DNA from: G051132615 sp051132615
GTDB lineage: Bacteria > Pseudomonadota > Gammaproteobacteria > Burkholderiales > Neisseriaceae
Length of the DNA: 64,000 bases
Direction: 5' to 3'
NCBI RefSeq assembly: GCF_051132615.1
Contig: NZ_CP152375.1
Coordinates: forward strand, 3,135,544 to 3,199,543
Shown here: positions 1 to 9,617 of the stretch, in pieces
Layout of the letters: the number at the start of each line of letters is the position of its first letter
How positions within the stretch are numbered: position 1 is the first letter of the stretch
Translations under genes and position numbers: made by a program
Notes under the pieces: model-generated
Seen by the model: the letters and a program-made list of their open reading frames with translations, nothing else
Databases searched by the model: none
Told to the model about the DNA's origin: nothing

Positions 1-356
1 GTGCTCATTAAATGCGCTGGGCGCGCATGTAACACACTGCCTGCGTAACACAAACGATTAACCCCAGTATTGGCTGATAACAAATGAGCATCAATTCTGG
101 CAACCTGAGGAGTAATATCCGCACGAAGCCCTAACTGTAAACCACTTAACTGATCAACTACTCGAATCGTTTTTAACGATAAACCTTTGTCATTTTTTAC
201 AAGAAGAGAGGAGGTATACTCCATCAATGGTGGTAAAACCAACTCAAACCCATGAACCCTAAATAATTCTAATAATTCTTCTTTTGCACTTTCTAACTGA
301 CGCGCATTTGCAGGTAGAATATCGGCAATGTATTCAGGCAATTGCCAAGCTTGCAT
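1..356 (-). CDS. hisZ: ATP phosphoribosyltransferase regulatory subunit HisZ (5' part only)
   Basis: My reverse-strand translation begins MQAWQLPEYIADILPANAR and contains RADITPQVARIDAHLL and LCYAGSVLHARP. These are the hallmark motif 2-like segments of HisZ, the catalytically dead HisRS-like partner of short-form HisG in the first step of histidine synthesis. The ATG at 356-354 follows an AAGGAT ribosome binding site. Only about 118 codons lie in the window; the gene continues beyond base 1. HisZ is found in Pseudomonadales, Neisseriaceae and relatives but not in E. coli, which is the main taxonomic clue here. Confidence 0.9.
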   Translation of the reverse strand, partial: MQAWQLPEYIADILPANARQLESAKEELLELFRVHGFELVLPPLMEYTSSLLVKNDKGLSLKTIRVVDQLSGLQLGLRADITPQVARIDAHLLSANTGVNRLCYAGSVLHARPAHLMS

Positions 357-519
357 ATTGATCCTTTTGCATTTAAATCTTTTAGAATAGGCGCACTGCC
401 CCTTATATTCAGATATACAAGCTTACCATAATTTTCACTTCTTTGCCCACAGTAAATTATTCATGCGTAACAAAACATCATCATCAAAGAGGTAAAAAAT
501 TTGATTTATAAAAAGAAAA

Positions 520-1476
520 TTATTTTAGCGCTACAATAATTTTACCTAGATTATGATTATGATCCATATAATTTAACGCTTCCTGAGTTTGCGCCCATTC
601 AAATACCTTTGCAACTGGCATACTCAGTTGTCCCGATTCAATCATTGGCATAATTTGAGCAAGGTCTTGTATTACCTGAGCCCTTATTAGCAAAGGTTGA
701 CTGCGCAATGTTGAACCTATAATTTTTTGCCGTTTAACCAGTAATAAACCAATATTTAATTGTGCTTGAACGCCACTCATATTGCCAATAATCACTAAAG
801 AGCCATCCTGATTCAAAAGCTTTTGGTTGACTTCAAAACTATTTTGACCAATAGGGTCTAATATCATATCAACCCCACCAGAGTTTTTGATGCGATCAAC
901 TTGCGCCAACAACTCATCAAACAATAAAGCCTCATGCGCACCAATGCTCGTTAAAAAAGCTTTTTTATCTGCTGTTCTGGTTGTGGCCATCACATAAGCA
1001 CCACAATAACGGGCATATTTGATTGCAGCAGAACCAACACTGCCTGTACTGGCATGCAATAAAACCCTCATCCCTTTTTTTACCGTACTGACTCTTTTTA
1101 AATTCAATAAGACAGTGCACCATGCCTCAGGTAAAGAGGCCGCTGTAATAAAATCCATTTGATCAGGTATTTTTAATAGCAATTCTTCTTCACACACAGC
1201 ATATTGTGCATAGGCACCACCTTGTACCAAAGCCATCACCCGATCACCTTTTTGAAACTGGCTCCCTTCAAAGCTTTGTTCAACCACCCCAGCAAACTCT
1301 AAACCTAAAGTTTGAGTGACGCCAGCAGGAGGTGGATAAGAACCTGCTATCTGAGCCAAATCAGCGCGATTTAACCCAAAAGCTTTTATTTTCACCAAAA
1401 CCTGATTACCTGTTATTTGGGGAAGTTCTATTTCTTTTAATTCAATTGTTTGATTTTGAGCCTGCCAAACTTTCAT
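520..1476 (-). CDS. Zinc-type alcohol dehydrogenase / quinone oxidoreductase-like MDR protein
   Basis: This 318-residue protein has the medium-chain dehydrogenase/reductase fold. An N-terminal GroES-like domain carries FGLNRADLAQ and GLEFAGVVE. A Rossmann domain follows at about residues 120-260, with the nucleotide motif LLHASTGSVGSAAIKYA. The NRAD motif and the lack of the zinc-ligand cluster of true alcohol dehydrogenases place it in the quinone oxidoreductase (QOR) branch, using NADPH to reduce quinones or enones in the cytoplasm. The exact substrate cannot be read from sequence. It diverges from ccoI at 1534 with a very short gap, so the two promoters must overlap or lie within about 60 bp. 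Confidence 0.85.
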   Translation of the reverse strand: MKVWQAQNQTIELKEIELPQITGNQVLVKIKAFGLNRADLAQIAGSYPPPAGVTQTLGLEFAGVVEQSFEGSQFQKGDRVMALVQGGAYAQYAVCEEELLLKIPDQMDFITAASLPEAWCTVLLNLKRVSTVKKGMRVLLHASTGSVGSAAIKYARYCGAYVMATTRTADKKAFLTSIGAHEALLFDELLAQVDRIKNSGGVDMILDPIGQNSFEVNQKLLNQDGSLVIIGNMSGVQAQLNIGLLLVKRQKIIGSTLRSQPLLIRAQVIQDLAQIMPMIESGQLSMPVAKVFEWAQTQEALNYMDHNHNLGKIIVALK

Positions 1477-1533
1477 GATCGCTCCTACCTAAAGATAAGT
1501 TTTAAAGATAAATTTAGCGTACAATCTACCTTT

Positions 1534-3972
1534 ATGAAAGAAAAATGTTTCCATTGTGGTTTAGACATACCCAAAGATATTCATTTATTGATCCATTTTC
1601 AAGATCAAACTCATCCGGCTTGCTGTACCGGTTGTCAGGTTGTTGCCCAAAGCATCATCGACGCAGGTCTTGGGCATTATTATACTCAACGCACAAAAGA
1701 AGCATTGCAAGCAATACTACCACCAGAAGATGTATTGGAACAAATTAAGCTGTATGACTTAGATGAAGTCCAAGCAAGTTTTGTTGAAATCAAGGAACAC
1801 CACAAAAAAGAAGCATTATTAATTATTGAAGGCATTACCTGTGCCGCTTGTGTCTGGTTAATTGAACAACGATTATTACGCTTATCTGGTGTAGTCAGTG
1901 TTGATTTAAATTTCTCAAACCATCGAGCTCGAATACAGTGGGATGACAGTCAAGTTAAATTATCTGCAATTTTAAACAAAATCAGCCAAACAGGTTATCA
2001 AGCACACCCCTATGATGCGGCGCGTTTTGAAGAACAAACACAAAAAGAACGAAAAAAAGCACTGACTCAACTATGGGTTGCGGGTTTATCCATGATGCAA
2101 GTCATGATGTATGCAATTCCAATCTATATGGCTCCCGAGGGAGAAATTGAAGAGCAATATTTATGGATGCTTCATTGGACAAGTTTGATCTTAACACTGC
2201 CTGTCATGCTTTATTCTGCCATTCCCTTTTATAAAGGCACACTGCGTGACTTAAAAAACAAACGTGTTGGCATGGATACCCCTGTAACAATTGCCATATT
2301 GGCAGCATTTAGCGGTAGTTTTTATGCATTAATCAACAAAGTAGAACATGGCGTCTATTTTGACTCAGTATCGATGTTTGTTTTTTTACTTTTACTGGGA
2401 CGTTATCTTGAAAGTATCGCCAGACGTAAAGCAGGTGATGCAACAGAGCGTTTAATCAAGCTTGTTCCGGCTTTTTGTCATAAATTATCACACTACCCAC
2501 ACTCTTCTGAAACATCAGAAGCACTTGTTGCCCAGTTGGCAACTGACGATGTGATCTTGGTTAAAGCAGGAGAAGTTATTTGTGCCGATGCAATCGTGTT
2601 ACATGGACACAGTCAAGTGAATGAAGCCATGCTCACAGGAGAATCTTTGCCCATTGAAAAAACAGTTGATGACACAGTTACAGCAGGCACCTTAAACATC
2701 AATAGTCCTTTAACAATAAAAGTGCTGCAAGTTGGTAATGCAACCCGCTTAGGAGCCATTGTAAGATTATTGGATCAAGCTTTAAGCCAAAAACCCAAAT
2801 TGGCACAAATAGCCGATCGCTATGCTGCTTGGTTTGTTGGTTCATTGCTGTTTATTGCCGTATTGACTTTTATTGGCTGGGCTTTATATGACGATGTTCA
2901 AACGGCACTTTGGGTCACAGTATCTTTATTGGTTATTTCTTGCCCTTGTGCTTTATCTTTAGCAACACCAGCGGCACTGGCTGCTGCCACTGGAAATTTG
3001 GCAAAAAAAGGGTTATTGACCAGCAAAACACATTCTCTGGAAACGCTAAGTAAAGTAAGCGATATTGTATTTGACAAAACAGGTACATTAACAACAGGCA
3101 GTTTGTCTATTAAAAATATGTGGTTTAATGACCCCGAACAAAAAGAAAAATTACTTGAAATGGCTGCTTTATTAGAAAGCCAATCAGAACATCCAATTGC
3201 CCATGCCTTCCATGAGTATTTACCAGAATCGGAAGTTGATTACTATCAAATCAATAATATTATTGGGCAAGGTATCTGTGCAGATATTTTGGATGATCAT
3301 TGGTGTATTGGCCGCTTATCATTTGTTCGTACAAAAACCCAAAAAATACCCGAATCATTCACACAATGGCAAGATAACTTAAATCAATTTGGTACGCTGG
3401 TTGCACTGGCCAATAAAAGTGGCTTACAAGCTGTGTTTTTATTAACAGACACACTTAAAAAAGAAGCGAAACAAAGCTTAATTGATTTAAAGAAGCTAGG
3501 TATAAACATACATCTACTCAGCGGAGACAATGAACACGCAGTCAAACAGACAGCGGAACAATTAACGATTGAGAACATATTTTTTGAAGCCACACCAGAA
3601 GATAAATTACATTATATCCAAAAGCTACAAACCAATAAAAAAGTGGTTTTAATGGTTGGTGATGGCATAAATGATGCACCTGTATTAGCAAGGGCTGATG
3701 TTTCCATTGCCATGGGTTCTGGTGCTGATGTTGCCTTAGAAGGTGGTGACATGGTGTTATTAAACGATGACTTAAATATCTTACCTAAAGCTTGGTTACT
3801 TGCTGCTAAAACTCGAAAAATCATCAAAGAAAATTTAATCTGGGCTTGTGCTTATAATATTACCGCAGTACCACTAGCTGTAATGGGTATGGTCAACCCA
3901 TGGATTGCGGCATTAGGTATGGCGCTTAGCTCGTTACTGGTCGTGAGCAATGCACTACGCTTATTAAAATAA
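1534..3972 (+). CDS. ccoI: Cytochrome cbb3 oxidase-associated copper-translocating P1B ATPase CcoI
   Basis: I start at the ATG of MKEKCFHCGLDIP, which opens the family's N-terminal metal-binding region (CFHCG then CCTGC); the reading frame is open 28 codons further upstream but that part is unlike the family. The 812-residue protein has a heavy-metal-associated domain with GITCAAC (Cys103, Cys106), TGES in the actuator domain, the membrane copper site SCPCALSLATP (Cys470, Cys472), the phosphorylation motif DKTGT (Asp514), SEHP, and GDGINDAP in the ATP-binding domain. CcoI/FixI pumps copper for cbb3 oxidase assembly. No ccoNOPQ genes are visible in the window. A general CopA exporter is the alternative, but the N-terminal CxxC...CC arrangement favours CcoI. 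Confidence 0.85.
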   Translation: MKEKCFHCGLDIPKDIHLLIHFQDQTHPACCTGCQVVAQSIIDAGLGHYYTQRTKEALQAILPPEDVLEQIKLYDLDEVQASFVEIKEHHKKEALLIIEGITCAACVWLIEQRLLRLSGVVSVDLNFSNHRARIQWDDSQVKLSAILNKISQTGYQAHPYDAARFEEQTQKERKKALTQLWVAGLSMMQVMMYAIPIYMAPEGEIEEQYLWMLHWTSLILTLPVMLYSAIPFYKGTLRDLKNKRVGMDTPVTIAILAAFSGSFYALINKVEHGVYFDSVSMFVFLLLLGRYLESIARRKAGDATERLIKLVPAFCHKLSHYPHSSETSEALVAQLATDDVILVKAGEVICADAIVLHGHSQVNEAMLTGESLPIEKTVDDTVTAGTLNINSPLTIKVLQVGNATRLGAIVRLLDQALSQKPKLAQIADRYAAWFVGSLLFIAVLTFIGWALYDDVQTALWVTVSLLVISCPCALSLATPAALAAATGNLAKKGLLTSKTHSLETLSKVSDIVFDKTGTLTTGSLSIKNMWFNDPEQKEKLLEMAALLESQSEHPIAHAFHEYLPESEVDYYQINNIIGQGICADILDDHWCIGRLSFVRTKTQKIPESFTQWQDNLNQFGTLVALANKSGLQAVFLLTDTLKKEAKQSLIDLKKLGINIHLLSGDNEHAVKQTAEQLTIENIFFEATPEDKLHYIQKLQTNKKVVLMVGDGINDAPVLARADVSIAMGSGADVALEGGDMVLLNDDLNILPKAWLLAAKTRKIIKENLIWACAYNITAVPLAVMGMVNPWIAALGMALSSLLVVSNALRLLK

Positions 3973-4190
3973 TGACACTTATTTTATAAGTTATCTTCCC
4001 CCAACAATCATATTTCTTTTATTCAATAATGATTTCAATAAGCTTAAACAGACTTATTTTAAGTTTTATGGCTTAGTTTGATTAAACACAAAGCAAATAT
4101 CATAAAAACAAAACATAATTTCAATATACAGAACATTATTTCATTATGTTGAATTTCCATTTTTAACCATCTCTCTTGGAGGAATTATCT

Positions 4191-5354
4191 ATGCAAGCGA
4201 CAAGAACAATTTACTGGCCATCGGTTACGCTTATTGGCCCAAACAGCACAACTGAAATTGGCATGCATATAAAAGACTTAGGCTTACAAAAAGCATTGGT
4301 TGTAACAGATAAGGTACTCACACAAAATGGTATTGTAGAAAAAGTCACTCAAGTCTTAGACAATAACAGCATCAAATATGCTGTTTTTAACGATATTAAA
4401 CCTAACCCAACCATGAAAAATGTGCATGATGGGCTTGATGCTTACCAAAATAACAAGTGTGATTTTATTATTTCTATTGGTGGTGGTTCGCCACAAGATG
4501 CGGCAAAGGCTATCGGTATCCTTGCAACAAATGGCGGAAAAATTAAAGATTATGAAGGTATTGCAAAATCCAAGCATAAATCAGCCCCTATTGTTGCCAT
4601 TAACACAACAGCAGGTACAGCCAGTGAAGTGACCATCAATTATGTGATTACGAATGAAGACACACATGTCAAAATGTTGATGGTCGACAAAAACTCGCTG
4701 GCAACCATTGCAGTAAGTGACCCTCTATTAATGTTGGAAAAACCCGCTTCTTTAACAGCGGCAACAGGCATGGATGCGTTAACCCATGCAATTGAAGCTT
4801 ATGTATCTACTGGTGCTTATGAATTAACGGATGTATTGGCTCTAGAAGCCATTAAATTAATTGGTGAATCACTAGAAGCTGCCGTTAAAGATGGTCAAAA
4901 TGTCGAAGCACGTTCAAAAATGGCCTATGCATCCTATATTGCTGGCATGTCCTTTAACAATGCAGGCTTAGGTTATGTGCACTCTATGGCACATCAATTA
5001 GGCGGACAATACGATCTTCCTCATGGTGTGTGTAATGCTATTTTATTACCCTATATCGAAAAATTTAATGCTGTAGCAACCGGCGATAAACTAAGAAAAG
5101 TCGCAGAGCTGCTGGGCGAAAAAACCGATGGTTTATCAACACAGCAAGCCAACGATAAAGCAATTGAGGCCATTAAAAAATTATCACAAAACATTGGTAT
5201 TCCTCAAGGTTTAAAAGGTCTAGGGGTCAAACCTGAGGACTTTAAAACCATGGCTGAAAATGCTTTAAAAGATGCCTGTACAGGCAGTAACCCAAGAGAG
5301 GTCACACTAGAAGACACAATTGCTTTATATCAAGAAGCATACGATGGTCAATAA
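4191..5354 (+). CDS. Iron-containing (group III) alcohol dehydrogenase, 1,3-propanediol dehydrogenase-like
   Basis: I chose the ATG at 4191 because a strong GGAGGA site precedes it; an upstream in-frame start at 4176 would cover this site. The 387-residue protein has the NAD motif ISIGGGSPQDAAKAIG, NTTAGTASEVT, and the metal ligands in TGMDALTHAIEAY (Asp, His) and GYVHSMAHQLGG followed by DLPHG (His residues). The overall pattern closely follows DhaT/YiaY/FucO-type enzymes that interconvert alcohols and aldehydes with NAD(H). A partner role for the glycyl radical dehydratase at 23480, reducing 3-hydroxypropionaldehyde or propanal, is plausible but unproven because the genes are 17 kb apart. 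It is monocistronic, with a weak hairpin downstream. Confidence 0.88.
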   Translation: MQATRTIYWPSVTLIGPNSTTEIGMHIKDLGLQKALVVTDKVLTQNGIVEKVTQVLDNNSIKYAVFNDIKPNPTMKNVHDGLDAYQNNKCDFIISIGGGSPQDAAKAIGILATNGGKIKDYEGIAKSKHKSAPIVAINTTAGTASEVTINYVITNEDTHVKMLMVDKNSLATIAVSDPLLMLEKPASLTAATGMDALTHAIEAYVSTGAYELTDVLALEAIKLIGESLEAAVKDGQNVEARSKMAYASYIAGMSFNNAGLGYVHSMAHQLGGQYDLPHGVCNAILLPYIEKFNAVATGDKLRKVAELLGEKTDGLSTQQANDKAIEAIKKLSQNIGIPQGLKGLGVKPEDFKTMAENALKDACTGSNPREVTLEDTIALYQEAYDGQ

Positions 5355-5388
5355 TAGCTAAGTTAGTCACTGAGTAGTAAATTAAGGG

Positions 5389-5422
5389 GTTGGTGCCTCC
5401 CTACGCCAACTTCTTAATTTTT
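5389..5422 (+). terminator. Probable weak intrinsic terminator
   Basis: A 7-bp stem (GTTGGTG with CGCCAAC, one G-T pair) closes an 8-base loop and is followed by a T-rich stretch. It lies 34 bp after the alcohol dehydrogenase stop codon. Confidence 0.45.
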
Positions 5423-5524
5423 GCCAAATACCATCGCCCTTTTTTGTTATTCATTTAAACTCGCCACAATAATATCGACACATCTGTTACCATAAAGCGT
5501 TTAAATTATTATTGTACTATTCAT

Positions 5525-6241
5525 ATGAACACTTTTAAAAACAAATATGCCATTGTAACTGCGGTAAATCGAAATTTTTCACGACAAATCATACAAAAAA
5601 TAACATCAATGGGGCTTACTGGACTCATTCTTGCTGACAAAACAATCAATGAAGAACTCATACAAAAAATCACAACGCAAACGGGCTGTGCATGCCATGG
5701 ATTTGAATTTGACATTACCAAGACACAAACTATTGAACAGCTGTTTCAGTTTGCCTTAGAGAAGTTTCCTACTGTTCATATTTTAATTAATGCCGCCAAT
5801 ATTTGTCCAACAACACCATTAGAAGAATTAGATGCTCAAAAATGGGATGAATGTATGAATATTAATTTAAGAGGTGCTCATTTACTGACTAAAGAGGCCA
5901 TTAAAATCATGCAGGCACAAAATTATGGCAAAATTGTGCATATCGCTTCTATCCAAACATCTAGAATAAACGGCTTACCCCCTTCTGTTAGCTATATTGT
6001 GTCTCAAGGTGGCTTAATAACTGCGGTCAAATATTATGCAAAATTTTATGCGGCCGATAATATTAATATCAATACCGTTAGTCCTAATTTTGCAGGGATG
6101 AGAGATGCTGAAGAAGAACATGAAGGGATCAAAAGTGTGGCGGCAACAGTTGGCTTTTTAATCAGTGATGAAGCAAAATACATCACCGGTGCGAATATAG
6201 ATGTCAGTGGTCGTTCTTGTTACTGTAATCGTATTTTCTAA
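5525..6241 (+). CDS. Degenerate short-chain dehydrogenase/reductase family protein
   Basis: This 238-residue protein follows the SDR fold along its whole length (NAANI after beta-4, VHIASIQTS, INTVSPNFAG, and a C-terminal YITGANIDVSG). However, the glycine-rich cofactor motif TGxxxGxG is replaced by TAVNRNFS at residues 12-19. The catalytic YxxxK is YIVSQ, Tyr157 with Gln161 in place of lysine. Loss of both elements suggests it is not a normal NAD(P)-dependent oxidoreductase; it may be a pseudoenzyme or a regulatory or binding protein. The frame is intact and a strong hairpin terminator follows, so it is probably expressed. Its substrate is unknown. Confidence 0.75.
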   Translation: MNTFKNKYAIVTAVNRNFSRQIIQKITSMGLTGLILADKTINEELIQKITTQTGCACHGFEFDITKTQTIEQLFQFALEKFPTVHILINAANICPTTPLEELDAQKWDECMNINLRGAHLLTKEAIKIMQAQNYGKIVHIASIQTSRINGLPPSVSYIVSQGGLITAVKYYAKFYAADNININTVSPNFAGMRDAEEEHEGIKSVAATVGFLISDEAKYITGANIDVSGRSCYCNRIF

Positions 6242-6244
6242 AAA

Positions 6245-6270
6245 AAGAGCCATATAAAAATATGGCTCTT
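6245..6270. terminator. Bidirectional intrinsic terminator
   Basis: A perfect 11-bp stem (AAGAGCCATAT with its complement) with an AAAA loop lies between the convergent SDR and AT3 genes. It has A-rich and T-rich flanks on both sides. Confidence 0.8.
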
Positions 6271-6293
6271 TAAATATAAAAATATCTTTTTAA

Positions 6294-9095
6294 TTACCAA
6301 CTGTAACGATAGCCTGCATTTACTTGTACTTGATCAAACTTGCTGCCTGTGGCATAAGATGCATCCAAGTACACATTATGATGCTTATTGATTTGGGTAT
6401 TAACCCCAATACCATTTTGCCACCAACCACCACCAAAACTGTGCTCTTCTTTGCTGCCATTTAAGCGATATTCAACGTCACCACTCATTTCATGTACATA
6501 GCCGGTTTTAAAATAAACATTCATAGGGTTCCTTGTGTTTTCAACCTCATAGCCTAATTGTGCACTGACACGTCCTAGCGTTGAATCATAACTACCTAAG
6601 TCAATATTTAAACCATTATCTGCAATAGAGCTGCCTTGTTGATGGGTAAAACTTAACTGCGCTTGCGGTTCAATATAAAACCCTGCTTTACTGTTTTTAT
6701 CCCAGTAAAAACGTTTACCCACTTCAATGCTGGCAGAATACCCATCACTCTTGCCTGTGCCATGAATACGGTTATATTGCGTATCTTTGACATCAAAATC
6801 ATTTTTTAAATGGCTATACTTTAAAACACCATCTATGTACACATCATTTGCCATCAAATATGTGCCGTACACACCAAAGTGATAACCTTTTACATCACCT
6901 GAACCATTTTTATAATCAGGATCTGCATCACTGGTGCCTGCCATCGCACCTAGAAAAAGAATATCTTCATTGCCTAAAGTAATGCGTTTATCTGTTCCTA
7001 ACTGCAAACCAGCATAGTTCATACCAAAACCATCCAGTTTCCCACTACCAAAAGAGTTAAATTTACCAGCAAACCCTCTTACCCAAATATCTGCTTGATT
7101 TGTACCACTTTGACGCAATTGTCCCATTCTTTGCAATAAGGCTTGAGTTTCAGCATAATTCATTAAGTAACCGATATTGATGAAATTACCACCTGCTCGC
7201 CCTGTGCTGGTTAAATTACTACCTCCACCGCCATTCCCACCTGGGTCAGTTGGTGTGACTGGTGCTTCACCTGATGAATACAATTCCCAATCTAAATTAT
7301 TGCTGTTTTTGCGGATATTATACAAATATCCGCCTAATTCAACCGTGCCTGTATCTGGCGACATTGCAAAAGTTGCTACACCATCTTGAGTTTCGACAAC
7401 GGTTAAAACCTCATTTCCTGTTGTGGCTAAACTACCTTGATTAAGCACTTTCACATAATGTTGGCCTGCACTGGTATTTTGAACAATCAGTTTATTACCA
7501 GAATTATTGACACCGTCGCCATCACCAACTAAATCAACACGCATAATGAAAGTGCTGCCATTACCACTTAAATTATCTACAGTTAAAGTAGAATTTGGCG
7601 TATCTGCCGTAAAATCAACCGTACTATTGTTTAAGGTAAGGTTTGTCATAACAGAGCTTTGGGTCATATTCCAAAGCCCCTGATTAAATGTTAAATTGGT
7701 TTTTGCACCAGAAGAAATAAAAGCCCCCCCTGTCAACACCGAACCTTGTCCAAAGTCTAGAGCAGTTGTCGCATTATTTTGCGCATAAACGCTACCCAAA
7801 ATGTTCATTTTTCCTGTACTGGTAATACTGTTACCTGCACCAGAAGAAATAATGGCAATTTCATCTGATCCAGCCATTTGAATAATAGTATTTCCTGTAA
7901 ATTTAGCACTGCTATTGGTCGCCACAACACCATACACACCTGACACAGCAGTTAAACTAATATTATCAGCATTAACCTGCCCACCGGCCGCCCAAATGGC
8001 GTAACCACCACTATTATTAGCATACATATCGGTATAACCGACATTTACAACTGCATTATTTTGTGAAGACACAGCATGCGCCCCAGCAACAAGCACATTA
8101 CGCTGATTTGCGTTTCCTTGATAATTAACTACCACACCAGCATCTCGCCCCACTAATGCAATTGCATTTTTTGACGATAAATAACTGCCTGCTCCAATAG
8201 TTGCACTGCCTCCACTTCTGACTTCAAGCGCGTTGGCACCACTGCCCTGAGCTTCAATACGCAGTTGGTTAGCCGTTAACTCACCCAAAATCCAAAGTCC
8301 TGTTGAATTGGTACCATTGGTTTTTATTGTGCTTAAAGTACCCAAATTTACAATAGAATTCTTTTGAATATTCATACCATAGGCATTATTACCCTTGGTT
8401 TCAATAGACAATTGGTTTGCATCAAATCGTGCTGGAGCAGTTCCCGAACCATTCGCACCAAAAACAGTAACACCAGTTGCTTGATTACCTTCTGCATAAA
8501 TAGAACTGCCTGTGCCCAAATTTGCGGTACTGCCTTGACCTTCAATAGAAACTGCACTATAACCACCACCAATAGCACTAATCGAAATACCATCTGCAAC
8601 TAGAGAAGAATATCCACGAATAGCAATTGCACTTGCAGATCCACCCTCCACACGGATAATCCCACCTTGCCCTAAATCAACTTGAGTATCTGATGCATCA
8701 ATACCAACTGCACTGCCTGTAGCCCTCACTGTTAATTCTAAGTTATTCGCATCAATAGTATTTGTTGCACCCGTATTGCCATATGCTTGAATACCAGTTG
8801 CACTTGTCGCCCCTGTGCCTGCTGTTGTGGTATCTGCTATTACTTTACTGTTATTGCCCAAATTAATTTGAACAGGTGCACCTGTTTGGCCTTGTGCATA
8901 AACCCCAAATAATTTACTGTTATAAATTTGATCTGCGGTAATGCTATCCCCATCTTGCAAAGAAACATTTGGTTTGATTTGTGTACCATAATTCGATGCA
9001 TATGCCTGATTATGTGCAAGAAAAACCCCTACACCAATAAATCCTGCAACGCCTAAATGTTGAGGTATTTTTTTTATAGAAAAAACACTGCTCAT
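6294..9095 (-). CDS. Type Va autotransporter with beta-helical passenger (AT3)
   Basis: The 933-residue protein starts with a basic and hydrophobic signal peptide (cleavage probably after HNQAYA). A passenger of roughly 600 residues follows, built of degenerate short repeats rich in G, N, S, T and A, such as ATGIQAYGNTG and SAVGIDASDTQVDLG, as expected for a pertactin-type right-handed beta-helix. A proline/glycine linker (PVTPTDPGGNGGGG) leads to a C-terminal translocator barrel of about 270 residues ending in a terminal aromatic (GYRYSW). The passenger is exported through the outer membrane and probably acts in adhesion or aggregation; no protease or lipase motif is visible. It is not closely similar to AT1 or AT2 in this window. 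A very AT-rich upstream region may hold its promoter. Confidence 0.88.
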   Translation of the reverse strand: MSSVFSIKKIPQHLGVAGFIGVGVFLAHNQAYASNYGTQIKPNVSLQDGDSITADQIYNSKLFGVYAQGQTGAPVQINLGNNSKVIADTTTAGTGATSATGIQAYGNTGATNTIDANNLELTVRATGSAVGIDASDTQVDLGQGGIIRVEGGSASAIAIRGYSSLVADGISISAIGGGYSAVSIEGQGSTANLGTGSSIYAEGNQATGVTVFGANGSGTAPARFDANQLSIETKGNNAYGMNIQKNSIVNLGTLSTIKTNGTNSTGLWILGELTANQLRIEAQGSGANALEVRSGGSATIGAGSYLSSKNAIALVGRDAGVVVNYQGNANQRNVLVAGAHAVSSQNNAVVNVGYTDMYANNSGGYAIWAAGGQVNADNISLTAVSGVYGVVATNSSAKFTGNTIIQMAGSDEIAIISSGAGNSITSTGKMNILGSVYAQNNATTALDFGQGSVLTGGAFISSGAKTNLTFNQGLWNMTQSSVMTNLTLNNSTVDFTADTPNSTLTVDNLSGNGSTFIMRVDLVGDGDGVNNSGNKLIVQNTSAGQHYVKVLNQGSLATTGNEVLTVVETQDGVATFAMSPDTGTVELGGYLYNIRKNSNNLDWELYSSGEAPVTPTDPGGNGGGGSNLTSTGRAGGNFINIGYLMNYAETQALLQRMGQLRQSGTNQADIWVRGFAGKFNSFGSGKLDGFGMNYAGLQLGTDKRITLGNEDILFLGAMAGTSDADPDYKNGSGDVKGYHFGVYGTYLMANDVYIDGVLKYSHLKNDFDVKDTQYNRIHGTGKSDGYSASIEVGKRFYWDKNSKAGFYIEPQAQLSFTHQQGSSIADNGLNIDLGSYDSTLGRVSAQLGYEVENTRNPMNVYFKTGYVHEMSGDVEYRLNGSKEEHSFGGGWWQNGIGVNTQINKHHNVYLDASYATGSKFDQVQVNAGYRYSW

Positions 9096-9617
9096 GAATC
9101 ATCTCCTGATATATGTATATAAAAAATTTATTAATTGTTAATATTTATATTTTACAGAATAATTTTGCACAAAAAAGCATGTTAAAAATTGAAATAAAAA
9201 AATATTTAAAAAAAACAATAAATTTAAAAAAATTAAAAATAATAATCATTAAATAACAATAAAACAAAATAAATTTTTTTTGACAACCAATTGTTTAATT
9301 TAGACATTTAAATGTTATATGAATAATTATCATTTAAACAACAGTTTAAAATATTTAATAGAACATATAAATAAAATAATATTTTTTACATTAATTTGAT
9401 AATATTTACTTAAAAATAATATTTAAAAATGCTAGAAGATTTACTGAAAAAAATTTATTGAATATATTACAACACTAATTGTTTTATATTTATCAGCGTA
9501 TACCTCTTAAGTGAAATACACATATCTGTGTGATAAACTACCCTTGCCTTATTAAGATAGAGGCTAATAAAAATATGTATGCTTCGACTAAACTCAGTTT
9601 CTAACAAAAATACCATA
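9096..9617. other. Very AT-rich intergenic region between divergent AT3 and the MarC-like gene
   Basis: About 500 bp made almost entirely of A and T, with many A-tracts and T-tracts. No open reading frame or hairpin terminator is convincing. It must contain the AT3 promoter on the minus strand and the promoter of the downstream membrane protein. The composition would suit silencing by an H-NS-like protein, which is inference only. Confidence 0.5.

Noticed and set aside
8364..8603. Overlapping ORFs of 75-79 residues inside AT3
   Set aside because: They are by-products of the low-complexity repeats in the passenger and have no ribosome binding site or family match.
6294..9095. Possible pairing of AT3 with AT1/AT2 as a third recombination partner
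   Set aside because: Its passenger and barrel sequences are clearly different from AT1/AT2 and no long identical DNA was seen.
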